In this document: in pieces, positions 52,184 to 61,177 of the stretch
Layout of the letters: each line of letters opens with the position of its first letter
Position numbering within the stretch: the stretch's first letter is position 1
Assembly: GCF_001427525.1 (NCBI RefSeq)
Contig: NZ_LMGU01000001.1
Coordinates: 2,787,760 to 2,851,759 of the forward strand
Length of the DNA stretch: 64,000 nt
Direction of reading: 5' to 3'
Source of the DNA: Microbacterium sp. Root61
GTDB lineage: Bacteria; Actinomycetota; Actinomycetes; Actinomycetales; Microbacteriaceae
Program-made: the position numbers and the translations under genes
Notes under the pieces: generated by a model
What the model was told of the DNA's origin: nothing
What the model saw: only the letters and a program-made list of their open reading frames with translations
Databases searched by the model: none

Positions 52184-53161
52184 ATGCAAGAACTCGTGGG
52201 CAGGCTCACCTCGCTGGACCCTGAAGCCAGCGCGGGCCTCAAGGTCATCGCGTACTTCGACGCGCTCGTCGCCGGCGATGTCGGGGTCGAAGCCCTGGCT
52301 CGCGCAGCCGCTCTGCTGAGCGGTGTCGTGGCCGGGGTGGAGTCTGCGTCGCAGCGCCTGCGGGTCTCGCCCGACGGGGCCCGTGCGGTCGACGACGGTT
52401 CGTCGCACGGCTGGCCGGGCGTGGACGTCTCGGTCGACGAGCGGGTGTGGATCGAGCGTTCCGGTGCCGCGCATGCGAACGATGCGATGGTGCTCGAGCG
52501 GTTCGCGCTCGCGGTCGCGGTGCTGCGGACCCGGCGCCGCAGCGTCGCCGATGACCCCGTACGGCTCGTGATCGACGGCACCCGACCCGAATCGGAGCGC
52601 GTGGTCGCCGCCGCGCGGCTGCGGTTGGACGGCCTGCGTTCGCATGTGCGCGCGACCCCGCCGACCTCCCGCGTCGACGGCCCGAGCACTCTGGTCGCCA
52701 CGACCTACGGAGTGGTGCGCGCGACGCTCGTCACGGCCGCTTCGTCGACGGATGCCGGACCCGCCGGCATCGGAACGGAAGGGGATGTCGCGCATCTGGC
52801 CGGATCGTGGGCCGACGCTCTGCTCGCACTGCGGTTGACCGACGCCGAGCATCCGGTCGTGGACGCCGCCGCCCTCGGACTTCTGCTTCCCGCCGTCCGT
52901 GCCCTCGAGGGCGAGGGGGTGGGGCATCCGGATGTCGATGCGCTCGCGGCGCTCGATGCGCGCGCGGCCCGTGCGCTCGCCGCCCTCGTCGAGGGGGAGA
53001 GCGTGCGCGCGGCGGCCGACGCGCTCGGAATGCACCACTCCACGCTGCAGGCCCGACGCGAGGCGTTCACGCGTGAGCTCGGCTACGACCCGCGCAGCTC
53101 GATCGGCCGCGCACGGTACGCGGTGGCCGCGTTGCTGCTGCGGTTGACCGCGCCGCGCTGA
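52184..53161 (+). CDS. PucR-like helix-turn-helix regulator
   Basis: 325 aa from the ATG at 52184 (GGAG five bases upstream); an ATG at 52154 lies within a probable -10 (TAGGAT). The C-terminus ALVEGESVRAAADALGMHHSTLQARREAF is the PucR-type HTH, followed by GYDPRSSIGRARYAVAALLL. The N-terminal two thirds has no domain I recognise. Probably a local activator; the esterase upstream is a possible target. Confidence 0.75.
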   Translation: MQELVGRLTSLDPEASAGLKVIAYFDALVAGDVGVEALARAAALLSGVVAGVESASQRLRVSPDGARAVDDGSSHGWPGVDVSVDERVWIERSGAAHANDAMVLERFALAVAVLRTRRRSVADDPVRLVIDGTRPESERVVAAARLRLDGLRSHVRATPPTSRVDGPSTLVATTYGVVRATLVTAASSTDAGPAGIGTEGDVAHLAGSWADALLALRLTDAEHPVVDAAALGLLLPAVRALEGEGVGHPDVDALAALDARAARALAALVEGESVRAAADALGMHHSTLQARREAFTRELGYDPRSSIGRARYAVAALLLRLTAPR

Positions 53162-53257
53162 CCGACGGCTCGCGGCACCTGCGGACACCGCGCCGCCGCT
53201 GAATCGCCGAACGGCGCCACCGCCGAAGCGAGGGCGCCGTTCGCAGAGCCGGTCGGC

Positions 53258-54190
53258 TCAGCTTTCAGGAGTGGGGCGTGCCGCGGAGAAGCCCGCGACG
53301 AAGCCGCGCTCGTACGCGCCGTCGGACGCGTGATCGCGCCGGCCGTGACCGGCACCGCGACCGCCGTGACGGTGACCGTCGTGCCCGCGGTGGTGAGGGT
53401 GGCCGTGGCCGCACTCCCGTCCGCGCGCCTCGTCGTACGAGCCGTGGCCGTAGCCATGCCCGCCGTGCGCATCGCGGCCGTAGCCGCGGTCGCCGTAGGG
53501 GTGACCGTGAGCCTCGGGGCCGAAGTCGCGCGGAGCATCCTCGGGTCCGAATCCGTGACCGCCGCGCGGGCCGAAGCCCGGAGCGAAGCCGCGGTGGGCG
53601 TTGTAGGGCAGGCCGCGATCGAACGCGGCCGGGGAGTCGAATCCGATTCCGTGCCGGCGACCGTGCCAGTCGCCGCGCTCGGAGCGACGGCCGAAACCGC
53701 CCCGTCCGCGCGGGCCACGCGGCATCCGCTCGCTGCCGTCCCAGCCGAACTCGCGGGCGATCGCCTCGAGCGAGGCGACGACGGTCGCATAGTCCTCGGG
53801 GGAGATCGCGGCGGCGACCCGCTCGCGGATCGCGTCGACCCGGGTCTTCAGGCTGTCGCGCTGGGCGCGACCGGCCTCGGTGAGTGTCCAGGCCCCGTCG
53901 GTCTGGGTGATCCAGCCGCGGTCGGCCAGGCGGCGCAGCCGCTTGCCTCCGCGCTGCGACGCGCGCTCGACGATGCGGGCGAGCCGCTCGTCGTCGGCGT
54001 CACCGGCGAGGAGGTTGAGCAGCATCCAGTCGCGACGGTCCAGGCCATCGGCCTCGAACTCGTCGGCGAATGCGGCGGTGAGCTGTCGATCAGTGAGGCG
54101 CAGCCAGAAGCCGAGCGGTCGACGATCGGTGGGGACCCCGTCGGTGGGGTTCGTGCCCTCGGGGGGCTGAGTGTTGTCGTTGATTTCCAT
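53258..54190 (-). CDS. MarR-like winged-helix protein with His/Gly/Arg-rich tail
   Basis: 310 aa. Residues about 28-150 are a winged helix (RQLTAAFADEFEADGLDRRDWMLL, LRRLADRGWITQTDGAWTLTEAG). Residues about 157-298 form a low-complexity tail of Gly, His, Arg and Tyr (for example HGHPHHRGHDGHRHGG). Such tails bind divalent metals or haem in other proteins. AAAGGA lies six bases before the ATG at 54190. Divergent from a second MarR-like gene with a His-rich N-terminus, sharing an operator region. Function unknown; a metal-linked regulator is a reasonable guess. Confidence 0.78.
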   Translation of the reverse strand: MEINDNTQPPEGTNPTDGVPTDRRPLGFWLRLTDRQLTAAFADEFEADGLDRRDWMLLNLLAGDADDERLARIVERASQRGGKRLRRLADRGWITQTDGAWTLTEAGRAQRDSLKTRVDAIRERVAAAISPEDYATVVASLEAIAREFGWDGSERMPRGPRGRGGFGRRSERGDWHGRRHGIGFDSPAAFDRGLPYNAHRGFAPGFGPRGGHGFGPEDAPRDFGPEAHGHPYGDRGYGRDAHGGHGYGHGSYDEARGRECGHGHPHHRGHDGHRHGGRGAGHGRRDHASDGAYERGFVAGFSAARPTPES

Positions 54191-54248
54191 GGGAAGTCCT
54201 TTCGTGGACCGGGGCGTTGGCTCTCCGATCGGTGAGTGCATGCTATTC

Positions 54249-54300
54249 GACATGCATATGTAGTGTGACATGCAAATAGGAAACATGTCAAGTCGCATGT
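54249..54300. promoter_or_regulatory. Repeated GACATGCA/CATGTC operators between two MarR-like genes
   Basis: GACATGCA occurs at 54249-54256 and 54267-54274 (18 bases apart). CATGTC (54284-54289) and GCATGT (54295-54300) are inverted copies. The region is AT-rich. TAAATT (54300-54305) would start the rightward message at its ATG (54312). Confidence 0.6.
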
Positions 54301-54311
54301 AAATTTGATGC

Positions 54312-54887
54312 ATGACTTCCCCTCCCGGTGAGCCCTCGTCCGACCACGCCGACGAGATCGTGGCCGCGCTCGCGCGGCTGCGCGGCCGACGGATGCCGCG
54401 ACCGCCGTGGGATCCGGAAGGGCAGGGGTGGGGGCACACCGACGCGCACGGCGTACACAGTCATGGCGCGCGTGGGCACGGCGGTCCGCACGGCATGCCC
54501 GGGCGCCACGGAATGCCCGGCTGGTCGGGCGGACCGCAGCAGCGATTCGGCGGCCCGGCACGCCTGCGGATGCTCGAGGCGCTGGCGGCGGCATCCCACC
54601 CCCTCACCGTGGGGGAGATCGCCGAAGCCATCGGAGTCGATCAGCCCCGCGCGTCGCGATTGGTGCAGCAGTCCGTCGAGCTGGAGCTGGTGCGCCGTGA
54701 GGCGGACCCCGAAGACGCACGCCGGACGCGCATCGTGCTGACGGATGCCGGCACCGCCCTGGCCCGTGGATTCCGCGGCGAGCGACGCGGCGCCGTCGAA
54801 TCGGCGCTCGCCGACTTCAGCGCGGACGAGCGCGCCGACCTCGCACGCCTGCTCACGAAACTCGCCGAGGCCTGGCCGCAGGCCTGA
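54312..54887 (+). CDS. MarR-family regulator with His-rich N-terminal segment
   Basis: 191 aa. Residues about 41-72 are rich in His and Gly (GHTDAHGVHSHGARGHGG), placed before a MarR winged helix (about 80-185: LTVGEIAEAIGVDQPRASRLVQQ, VRREADPEDARRTRIVLTDAG). No ribosome-binding site is present and TAAATT ends six bases before the ATG, so the message is probably leaderless. The pairing with a His-tailed relative is unusual. Confidence 0.85.
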   Translation: MTSPPGEPSSDHADEIVAALARLRGRRMPRPPWDPEGQGWGHTDAHGVHSHGARGHGGPHGMPGRHGMPGWSGGPQQRFGGPARLRMLEALAAASHPLTVGEIAEAIGVDQPRASRLVQQSVELELVRREADPEDARRTRIVLTDAGTALARGFRGERRGAVESALADFSADERADLARLLTKLAEAWPQA

Positions 54888-54911
54888 CCTCGACGAGCTC
54901 GGTGCTCCGCG

Positions 54912-56993
54912 TCAGAAGCTCGTGACCAGGTCGCCCAGGACCGCCTCGACCTTCGTCGGATCGGTGGCGTCGTAGTAGTGGGCACCGGTCGCGCTCGAGA
55001 TCGACTGCAGTGTGGCGACATCCGCATCCGCGCCGTAGGCGAGCGTGAACACGAGCACGGGCGTCGTGTGGTGCAGCGCGCGCAGATTCTCGAGCACCTG
55101 CTCCGCCCCGATCGTCGCCGCGTTCGGCGTATCGTTCTCGCCGTCGCTCAGCACCACCACCGCGTTGATGCGGTCCGACGACCACGCGGCCGCCTGCTGT
55201 GCGGTGAAGGTGTCGACGGCCTGGAACAGGGGAGTATCGCCCATCGACGTGAGGCCGTTCAGTGCGGCCATCAGCTGCGGTCGCGTCGAGCCGATGTCGC
55301 CCACGGCGGAGACCTGGCCCGGGATCATCGCGCCGTCGGGCGCCTGCGCGAACGCAGCGAGACCGACCCGGTCGCCGGCCGTGAAGTGGTCCAGCGCAAG
55401 AGCGATCGCGTTCTTGGCAGCGGTGAGCTTCGTCTGCGACGGGCTGATCGCTTCGTCCATCGAGCCCGACACATCGATCAGGAATAGGACGTTGGCGCGC
55501 TTGCGCACCTCGGGGAAGGCCGCGTGCACGGCGGTCACGACCTCCGCCTCGGGCAGGGCGATCCCGCCGGCGGGTGAGGCGGTGGCGTCTGAGACGCCTG
55601 CGATCGCGGGATCGATCACCCCGTTGAGGTCGCGATACCCCGCCGCGCGCACGGCGGACTGGCCCTGCGCCGTCCCGGCGAAGCGGATGAAGTCGGTGGC
55701 GGCCTGCGCTTCGACGGGATCGACCCACTCACCGGTGAGCCCGATCGCGGGGTTGTCGGCCGAGTAGAACCCGTCGGACGGGTAGATCGGCAGGAGCTTC
55801 TCGTGCGGCGGCTCGGCCTCGACGCGCGTGACGCCGTCACGGCTCGTGATGCCGCGGTTGTAGTCCCATACCGACTTCTCATCGACGATCACGGCGGAGA
55901 GGAAATCCGCCGATGATCCGCCGCTGTCTTCGGCCTGACGGGCGTGCCAGAGGAAGTGCTCGGGCGTGGCCATGTAGTGGCTGGTGGCCAGTTCATGCTC
56001 GCGCACCTGCTCGACGACGGCGGAGTCGGCCACCTCGGCAGCGGACAGGTCTGCGACGGACCCGGCGGAGGCGCCGAAAGAGGCGAACATCGCCGCCTCG
56101 CCCGACGTCGCGACGAGTGGGCTGGTCTTGCCCAGCTTGAACGTGCCCCACTCCGGGTGGCCGAGCTCGTTCCACAGCTCCTTGTCCGCAGCGGCATCGA
56201 AGACCTCTGCCCAGGTCGGCGGCTTCTGATCCCAGCCGACCGCCTCGGCGAGGGGGGCAGGCATGGCCAGCACGACGTTCGATGACGCGACGCTGGTGCC
56301 GGAGGCCAGCGTCGTCGCCCCCTCGTCGCGCGCCACACTGAGCCAAGTGGAACCGTCGGGAAGCCACACGGTGGGCTTCGCGTCGGGTGACAGTGTGGGG
56401 AAGCCGGCCGCGACGTGGGATGCCGCGATGCCGGACTTGTCCCGGGTCGTGGTCACCGTCACGCAGTTGCCGGCGACGTTGCGCGGCTGGGCGTTGTACG
56501 CGGCAGCGAGATCGGCGACCATGTCGGCGTTCTCGAAGGAGGACATCACCGGGACGACGGTGCACGGCTGCGCGCCGGGCGTCGTCGCAGGCTCGTCCTC
56601 GGGGAAACTGGCGAGCTCGGCTTCGGGCGCGGGGGCCGAGTCGGGCGGAGCGGCTGCGCTGCCGGGGTCGGCCATGTTGGAGACGATGGCGTACGAGACC
56701 GTGCCGATCGACCCGACGAGCACGACGATGCCGACGATCGTGGTCGCCATCAGCACCCGTCGGCGGCGCTTGCGGCGTTGCTCGCGTCTCGCATCGGTCG
56801 CGGTGAGTGCAGCCGTCGCTGTCGGCGCGCTCGGCGCCGCAGGCGGCCCGGCCGGCGGCGCTTGTGCGCTGGTCGCGCGCGGGGGCGCAGCATCCGGTGT
56901 GATGGGCAGGGGGGTCGTCGAAGGCTGTGAGGCTCCGCCGCGGCGGGGGCCGGGCACGTCTTCGTCGCCGCGCGTGCGATCGCGCATGGGCAT
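54912..56993 (-). CDS. Membrane-anchored solute-binding/VWA fusion protein
   Basis: 693 aa. A Pro/Ala-rich cytoplasmic stretch (1-79) is followed by a transmembrane helix (81-105) and an extracellular region resembling an ABC solute-binding protein (about 130-460: VPVMSSFENADMVADLAAAYN, GFPTLSPDAKPTVWLPDGS). A C-terminal VWA domain (501-693) has the MIDAS residues DVSGS (507-511), the TPL Thr and SDGEND. A start at 56987, with GAGG six bases upstream, is more likely than 56993. Probably binds an extracellular or wall ligand; no transport partners are nearby. Confidence 0.85.
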   Translation of the reverse strand: MPMRDRTRGDEDVPGPRRGGASQPSTTPLPITPDAAPPRATSAQAPPAGPPAAPSAPTATAALTATDARREQRRKRRRRVLMATTIVGIVVLVGSIGTVSYAIVSNMADPGSAAAPPDSAPAPEAELASFPEDEPATTPGAQPCTVVPVMSSFENADMVADLAAAYNAQPRNVAGNCVTVTTTRDKSGIAASHVAAGFPTLSPDAKPTVWLPDGSTWLSVARDEGATTLASGTSVASSNVVLAMPAPLAEAVGWDQKPPTWAEVFDAAADKELWNELGHPEWGTFKLGKTSPLVATSGEAAMFASFGASAGSVADLSAAEVADSAVVEQVREHELATSHYMATPEHFLWHARQAEDSGGSSADFLSAVIVDEKSVWDYNRGITSRDGVTRVEAEPPHEKLLPIYPSDGFYSADNPAIGLTGEWVDPVEAQAATDFIRFAGTAQGQSAVRAAGYRDLNGVIDPAIAGVSDATASPAGGIALPEAEVVTAVHAAFPEVRKRANVLFLIDVSGSMDEAISPSQTKLTAAKNAIALALDHFTAGDRVGLAAFAQAPDGAMIPGQVSAVGDIGSTRPQLMAALNGLTSMGDTPLFQAVDTFTAQQAAAWSSDRINAVVVLSDGENDTPNAATIGAEQVLENLRALHHTTPVLVFTLAYGADADVATLQSISSATGAHYYDATDPTKVEAVLGDLVTSF

Positions 56994-57106
56994 CCTCGGG
57001 GGGTAGGTGGGCCATGGTGGCCGGTGGGGGGTTACCGGTCAGGTCGTGCGATGGGTCAAGATCCTAGCTGCGTCGTGTCGGCGGGGCGAGGGTGGCGGGC
57101 GCGGCA

Positions 57107-57664
57107 TCAGTGCGACGCCGTGTTGAGCATTCCGACGAGAACCGCGGTCCACCAGCCGGCCTGCGACACCAGCGCGCTCCACACGCACCAGGTCCTCAGC
57201 CGCGGCGGGATGCGCGCGAACGCGATGCCGCCGGGCAGCCGGCCGAGCTCGCGGGTCAGGCGTGTCATCGCGACGCCGTTCAGGGCGACGATGAGCACGG
57301 CCAGCATTTTCAGATCGGTGAGGGGATCATCGAGATTCGGCTCGAGGAAGGCACCGCTGGCGAGCAGGCCGATGATGCCCAGCCAGGCGAGGCTCGAGAC
57401 CGAGGGTTCGATGCGGCGCAGGTCGTCGAGACTCGAACGTCCCCGGGCCCAGGCCAGCCCCCACAGCTCGAGCAGCACGGCAGCACCGAGGCCGACGATG
57501 ACCGACCCGAGGTGGACCATCAGTGCGCCGTAGTGCAGCCATTCCGCCGGCTGGAGCGCGGTGCCGAGGGCGAGCGACAGGTACATCGCGAGCACGACGC
57601 ACCAGTACGCGGTCGCCCGGTTGTGGCGGGCTCGCCGGTACTGCTCGGTCAGGGGGATCGTCAC
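57107..57664 (-). CDS. Small multi-pass membrane protein, function unknown
   Basis: 185 aa with about four hydrophobic helices (WCVVLAMYLSLALG, LMVHLGSVIVGLGAAVLLEL, LAWLGIIGLLASGAF, LKMLAVLIVALNGVAM) and a basic N-terminus. The arrangement recalls membrane proteins of the CopD/DUF2269 sort, but I see no metal-binding His set to support that. It lies 123 bases before the transporter gene and about 113 bases after the VWA gene start. Confidence 0.75.
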   Translation of the reverse strand: MTIPLTEQYRRARHNRATAYWCVVLAMYLSLALGTALQPAEWLHYGALMVHLGSVIVGLGAAVLLELWGLAWARGRSSLDDLRRIEPSVSSLAWLGIIGLLASGAFLEPNLDDPLTDLKMLAVLIVALNGVAMTRLTRELGRLPGGIAFARIPPRLRTWCVWSALVSQAGWWTAVLVGMLNTASH

Positions 57665-57787
57665 AGGACGGGGACTTCCGGTCGGGTGTGGGCGCGCTGG
57701 ATTCCCCCCGCCTGTGAGAGTAGTGGATCTCCCCAGCCGCCCCGGACACCCTGTGGATGGATGCGGAACCGTGCCCGGTGCGGTGTG

Positions 57788-59233
57788 TCAGGCGCTTCCC
57801 GCGGCGGAGCGCTGGGGCTTCGGGAACCGCACGAGCAGCAGCAGCACCAGGCCGATGACGAGGACGATCGCGATGCCGAGCACACCCCAGATGGTCGCGC
57901 CGAACGCGGCAATGAAGATGGTCCACATCGCCGGCGCCATGAAGCTCGCCACCCGCCCGGTCGTCGCGTAAAGGCCGAAGATCTCGCCCTGCATGCCCTC
58001 CGGCGTCACGCGCGCGAGCAGCGAACGACTCGCGGCCTGTGCCGGGCCGACGAACGACGAGAGCACGAGCCCGCCGATCCAGAACACCGTCTTGCCGGTG
58101 TCATGCAGCGCGAACACCAGCACCGCCATGGCGATGAGCACCGACAGCGCGGTGATGATCACGGCGCGGGCACCGAAGCGGTCGTCCGCGCGCCCGGCGA
58201 AGATGGTGGAGATACCGGCCACGACGTTCGCGGCGATCGCGAAGATCAGGACCTCGTTCGTGGAGAAGCCGAATGCGACGTGCGCCAGGATGCCGCCGAA
58301 CGCGAAGACTCCGGCCAGGCCGTCGCGGTAGACCGCGCTGGCCAACAGGAACCAGAAGGTCGGCCGGTGGGTGCGGAACAGCCCGACGATGTCCTTCACC
58401 AGTACGCCGTAGGAAGCGAAGAAGCCGACCTTCACCCCGGGCGCGGAGGGCTCCGACTCGGGCACGTTGAAGAAGAGGGGGAGCGCGAAGATGATCGTCC
58501 ACACGCCGCAGCCGACGGCGATGAGGCGGTAGGCCATGCCGTCCGAGGTGTCCATGCCGAACCAGTCGAGCTGCGTGAGCGCGATCACGATGCCGAGCGC
58601 CACGATGCCGCCGATGTACCCGAGCCCCCAGCCGAGCCCGCTCACCCGGCCGATGGTCTTCGGTGTCGAGACCTGCACGAGCATGGCGTTGTAGTTGACG
58701 CCCGCGATCTCCGAGACGACCGCGCCGACCGAGAGCACGATGGCGCCGTACCAGAAGTAGGTCGGATCGGCCCGGACGAAGAAGAGGGCGAACTGCATCA
58801 GGGCGAGCAGCCCGGTGAACACGAGCAGCCAGCGCTTCTTCCGGCCGGATCGGTCGGCCGTCTGCCCGAGCACCGGCGCCAGCAGGAGGATGAGCAGCCC
58901 GGCGATCGTCGTGGCCAGGCCGTACCCGCTCGACAGGTCGGCCAGAGCGCGCTCGCGCACGGGGTCGTCGTCGGCGAGTCCGGCGATGTTCGCGGGCAGG
59001 AAGCTGTCGGACACGAGATAGAGCGAGGCGAAGACGAACGTCAGCAGCACCGAGTTGAACGGCTGCGTCGCCCAGTCCCACATCGCCCACGACGCGACCT
59101 GCTTGCGCGGGATGGGGCGCTCCACGCCGACGTCCTGGAACATCGCACCGATCGGGCCGATCGCACCGGTGTTCACGGTGGGAGGCGGCGGAGCGATCTC
59201 GGGTTCGGACGCGGGACGGTCGGGCACAGACAT
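57788..59233 (-). CDS. UMF1/Atg22-type MFS transporter
   Basis: 481 aa, about 12 helices. SWAMWDWATQPFNSVLLTF at the N-terminus and DRSGRKKRWLLVF (MFS motif A) place it in the UMF1 family, with APGVKVGFF and the GLYATTGRVASFMAP helix near the end. The frame is open far upstream across the divergent kinase gene, which is a GC-bias artefact. TAGCGT lies seven bases before the ATG and there is no ribosome-binding site, so the message is probably leaderless. Transported molecule unknown. Confidence 0.9.
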   Translation of the reverse strand: MSVPDRPASEPEIAPPPPTVNTGAIGPIGAMFQDVGVERPIPRKQVASWAMWDWATQPFNSVLLTFVFASLYLVSDSFLPANIAGLADDDPVRERALADLSSGYGLATTIAGLLILLLAPVLGQTADRSGRKKRWLLVFTGLLALMQFALFFVRADPTYFWYGAIVLSVGAVVSEIAGVNYNAMLVQVSTPKTIGRVSGLGWGLGYIGGIVALGIVIALTQLDWFGMDTSDGMAYRLIAVGCGVWTIIFALPLFFNVPESEPSAPGVKVGFFASYGVLVKDIVGLFRTHRPTFWFLLASAVYRDGLAGVFAFGGILAHVAFGFSTNEVLIFAIAANVVAGISTIFAGRADDRFGARAVIITALSVLIAMAVLVFALHDTGKTVFWIGGLVLSSFVGPAQAASRSLLARVTPEGMQGEIFGLYATTGRVASFMAPAMWTIFIAAFGATIWGVLGIAIVLVIGLVLLLLVRFPKPQRSAAGSA

Positions 59234-59392
59234 GTTCGTCACGCTAGGGTCCTTCGGTGAACGGCGGGTTGCGCCAAGCCGGTGTGCCGCGACACTGCGA
59301 CATGCGCTCAGGGTACATCGACCGCCCCGGCGCGACGCACTGGCGACGTGGGTCGCTAGTGTTCCCGGCCTCTGGGCGGCAGGGTGGAGAGA

Positions 59393-61177
59393 ATGGCGGG
59401 AAGAGTCCCGCACCACCTGCCCGAACGGCCATCCATGCCTTACTCCGTCCGAGTGCGTTCCGCCCTGGCGCGATCCCTCAATCGCGCCCTGCTGGCGATC
59501 GGCATCTTCGCCGTGCTGCTGGGCCTCCTCGAGGTGGCGATCCTCCCGCTGACCGGACCCGGTGCGCCGCTGCTGATCATGCTTCCGATGATCTTCTGGG
59601 TCTACGCCGGTGCTGCGCTGCTGGCCTGGTCGCGACGCCCCAGCAATCGGATGGGTCTCCTCCTCCTGCTCGCCGGCATCGCCTTCTACCTGGGCAGCCT
59701 CAGCAACACGACCATCCCTGCCCTCCAGGCGGTCGGGGCCGTGTGCGCGACGCTCGTGCTGCCGGTGCTCGTGCACCTGCTGCTGGCGTTCCCGGCAGGT
59801 CGCCTGGAATCGCGCTCGACCCGCATCGTGGTCGCGGGGACCTACTTCGTCGCACTCGTGCTGGAGGCGCCCGTGTACCTCTGGGACCCGACCGGACCCT
59901 ATCCTCCGTTCGCCGTCGCGGATGCTCCCGAGGCGCTCGCCCTCTCCGGACTGATCCAAGGCATCTGCGGGGCGATCATGATGACCGCGACCGCCGTCAT
60001 CCTGATCCGCCGCATGGTGCGTGCCGATGCCACGCATCGCCGTGTGCTGATCCCGCTCTTCACCTACGGGATCTTCGCGCTCCTTTTCATTCCGTTCAGT
60101 GCTCTGGTGGTCGCTCGTCTCTTCGGCGGCGACGAGTACGTGCGGGGCTACCTGCAGTTCGCCGTCGTCGGGTTCGTGCCGATCGCCTTCGTTCTGGGAA
60201 TCCTGCGTGGAGGGTTCGCCCGCACCGGAGAACTCGAAGAGCTCGGCACCTGGCTCGGCACGGCCGGATCCGCGCGCCAGCCGATCGAAGCCGCCCTCGC
60301 CCGAACACTCGGCGACCCGAGCCTCAAGCTCTACTTCCGCGCGGAGGACCGCAACGCCTACGTCGATGCCGAGGGGCGCGCGGCGGCGCCCAGCACGCGT
60401 GGCTGGCATGAGATCACCCTCGACGGCCGCACGATCGGGGCGATCGACTTCGATGCCGCGCTGCTCTCGGACTCCGAGCTCGTGCGAACAGCGAGCAACG
60501 TCGTCGCGATCGCGGTGGACCGCGACCGGCTCACCGCGCAGCTGCGGGCGTCGCAGCATGCGGTCCTGCGATCGCGCGAGCGGTTGGTGATGGCCGCCGA
60601 CCAGGAGCGCCGCCGCATCGCGCGCGACCTGCACGACGGCCTGCAGGTGCAGCTGGTCATGCTCGCGCTCGAGGCCCAGCAGCTGGCGAATGCCGGCGAG
60701 GTCGGGAACCTCCCCGAACGCGCCACCAGCCTGCGCCTGGACATCGACGCGGCCGCCCGCGACCTGCGCAACTTCGTGCACGACCTGGTACCCGCAGCCC
60801 TGATCGAGCGCGGACTCTCCGCCGCAGCGGAGGATCTCGTCGATCGGATGCCGGTTCCCACGCGGCTCACCATCGGCATCACCGACGCGCGACTGGCCGA
60901 GTCCGTCGAGAGCACCGCGTTCTTCGTGCTGGCCGAGGCGCTGGCGAACGTCGTCAAGCACGCCGAAGCCGACTCGGTGCAAGTGGTCCTGGCGCGGTCG
61001 CAGGATACGTTGCGGCTGGAAGTGCGTGACGACGGCATCGGCGGGGCATCGGATGTCGCGGGCACCGGTATCCGCGGTCTGTCGGACCGCGTCGATGCGA
61101 TGGGCGGGGTCCTGCACCTCTCCTCGCCCCGGGGAATAGGAACGAGTCTGACGATGGAGCTGCCGTGCGCGTTGTGA
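59393..61177 (+). CDS. Sensor histidine kinase, NarL-system type
   Basis: 594 aa. Residues about 20-270 hold seven or more hydrophobic helices (an input domain), followed by a GAF-like linker, the HisKA_3 phosphoacceptor region RRRIARDLHDG (His about residue 409) and an HATPase domain (EALANVVKHAEA, DDGIGG, GTGIRGLSDR, GIGTSLTMELP). ATG at 59393 with GGAG three bases upstream. It overlaps the response-regulator gene by 13 bases. The signal is unknown. Confidence 0.92.
   Translation: MAGRVPHHLPERPSMPYSVRVRSALARSLNRALLAIGIFAVLLGLLEVAILPLTGPGAPLLIMLPMIFWVYAGAALLAWSRRPSNRMGLLLLLAGIAFYLGSLSNTTIPALQAVGAVCATLVLPVLVHLLLAFPAGRLESRSTRIVVAGTYFVALVLEAPVYLWDPTGPYPPFAVADAPEALALSGLIQGICGAIMMTATAVILIRRMVRADATHRRVLIPLFTYGIFALLFIPFSALVVARLFGGDEYVRGYLQFAVVGFVPIAFVLGILRGGFARTGELEELGTWLGTAGSARQPIEAALARTLGDPSLKLYFRAEDRNAYVDAEGRAAAPSTRGWHEITLDGRTIGAIDFDAALLSDSELVRTASNVVAIAVDRDRLTAQLRASQHAVLRSRERLVMAADQERRRIARDLHDGLQVQLVMLALEAQQLANAGEVGNLPERATSLRLDIDAAARDLRNFVHDLVPAALIERGLSAAAEDLVDRMPVPTRLTIGITDARLAESVESTAFFVLAEALANVVKHAEADSVQVVLARSQDTLRLEVRDDGIGGASDVAGTGIRGLSDRVDAMGGVLHLSSPRGIGTSLTMELPCAL

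Noticed and set aside
59234..61117. Upstream extension of the MFS gene frame to over 1100 codons
   Set aside because: It runs through the divergent histidine kinase gene; the transporter homology begins at about 59233.
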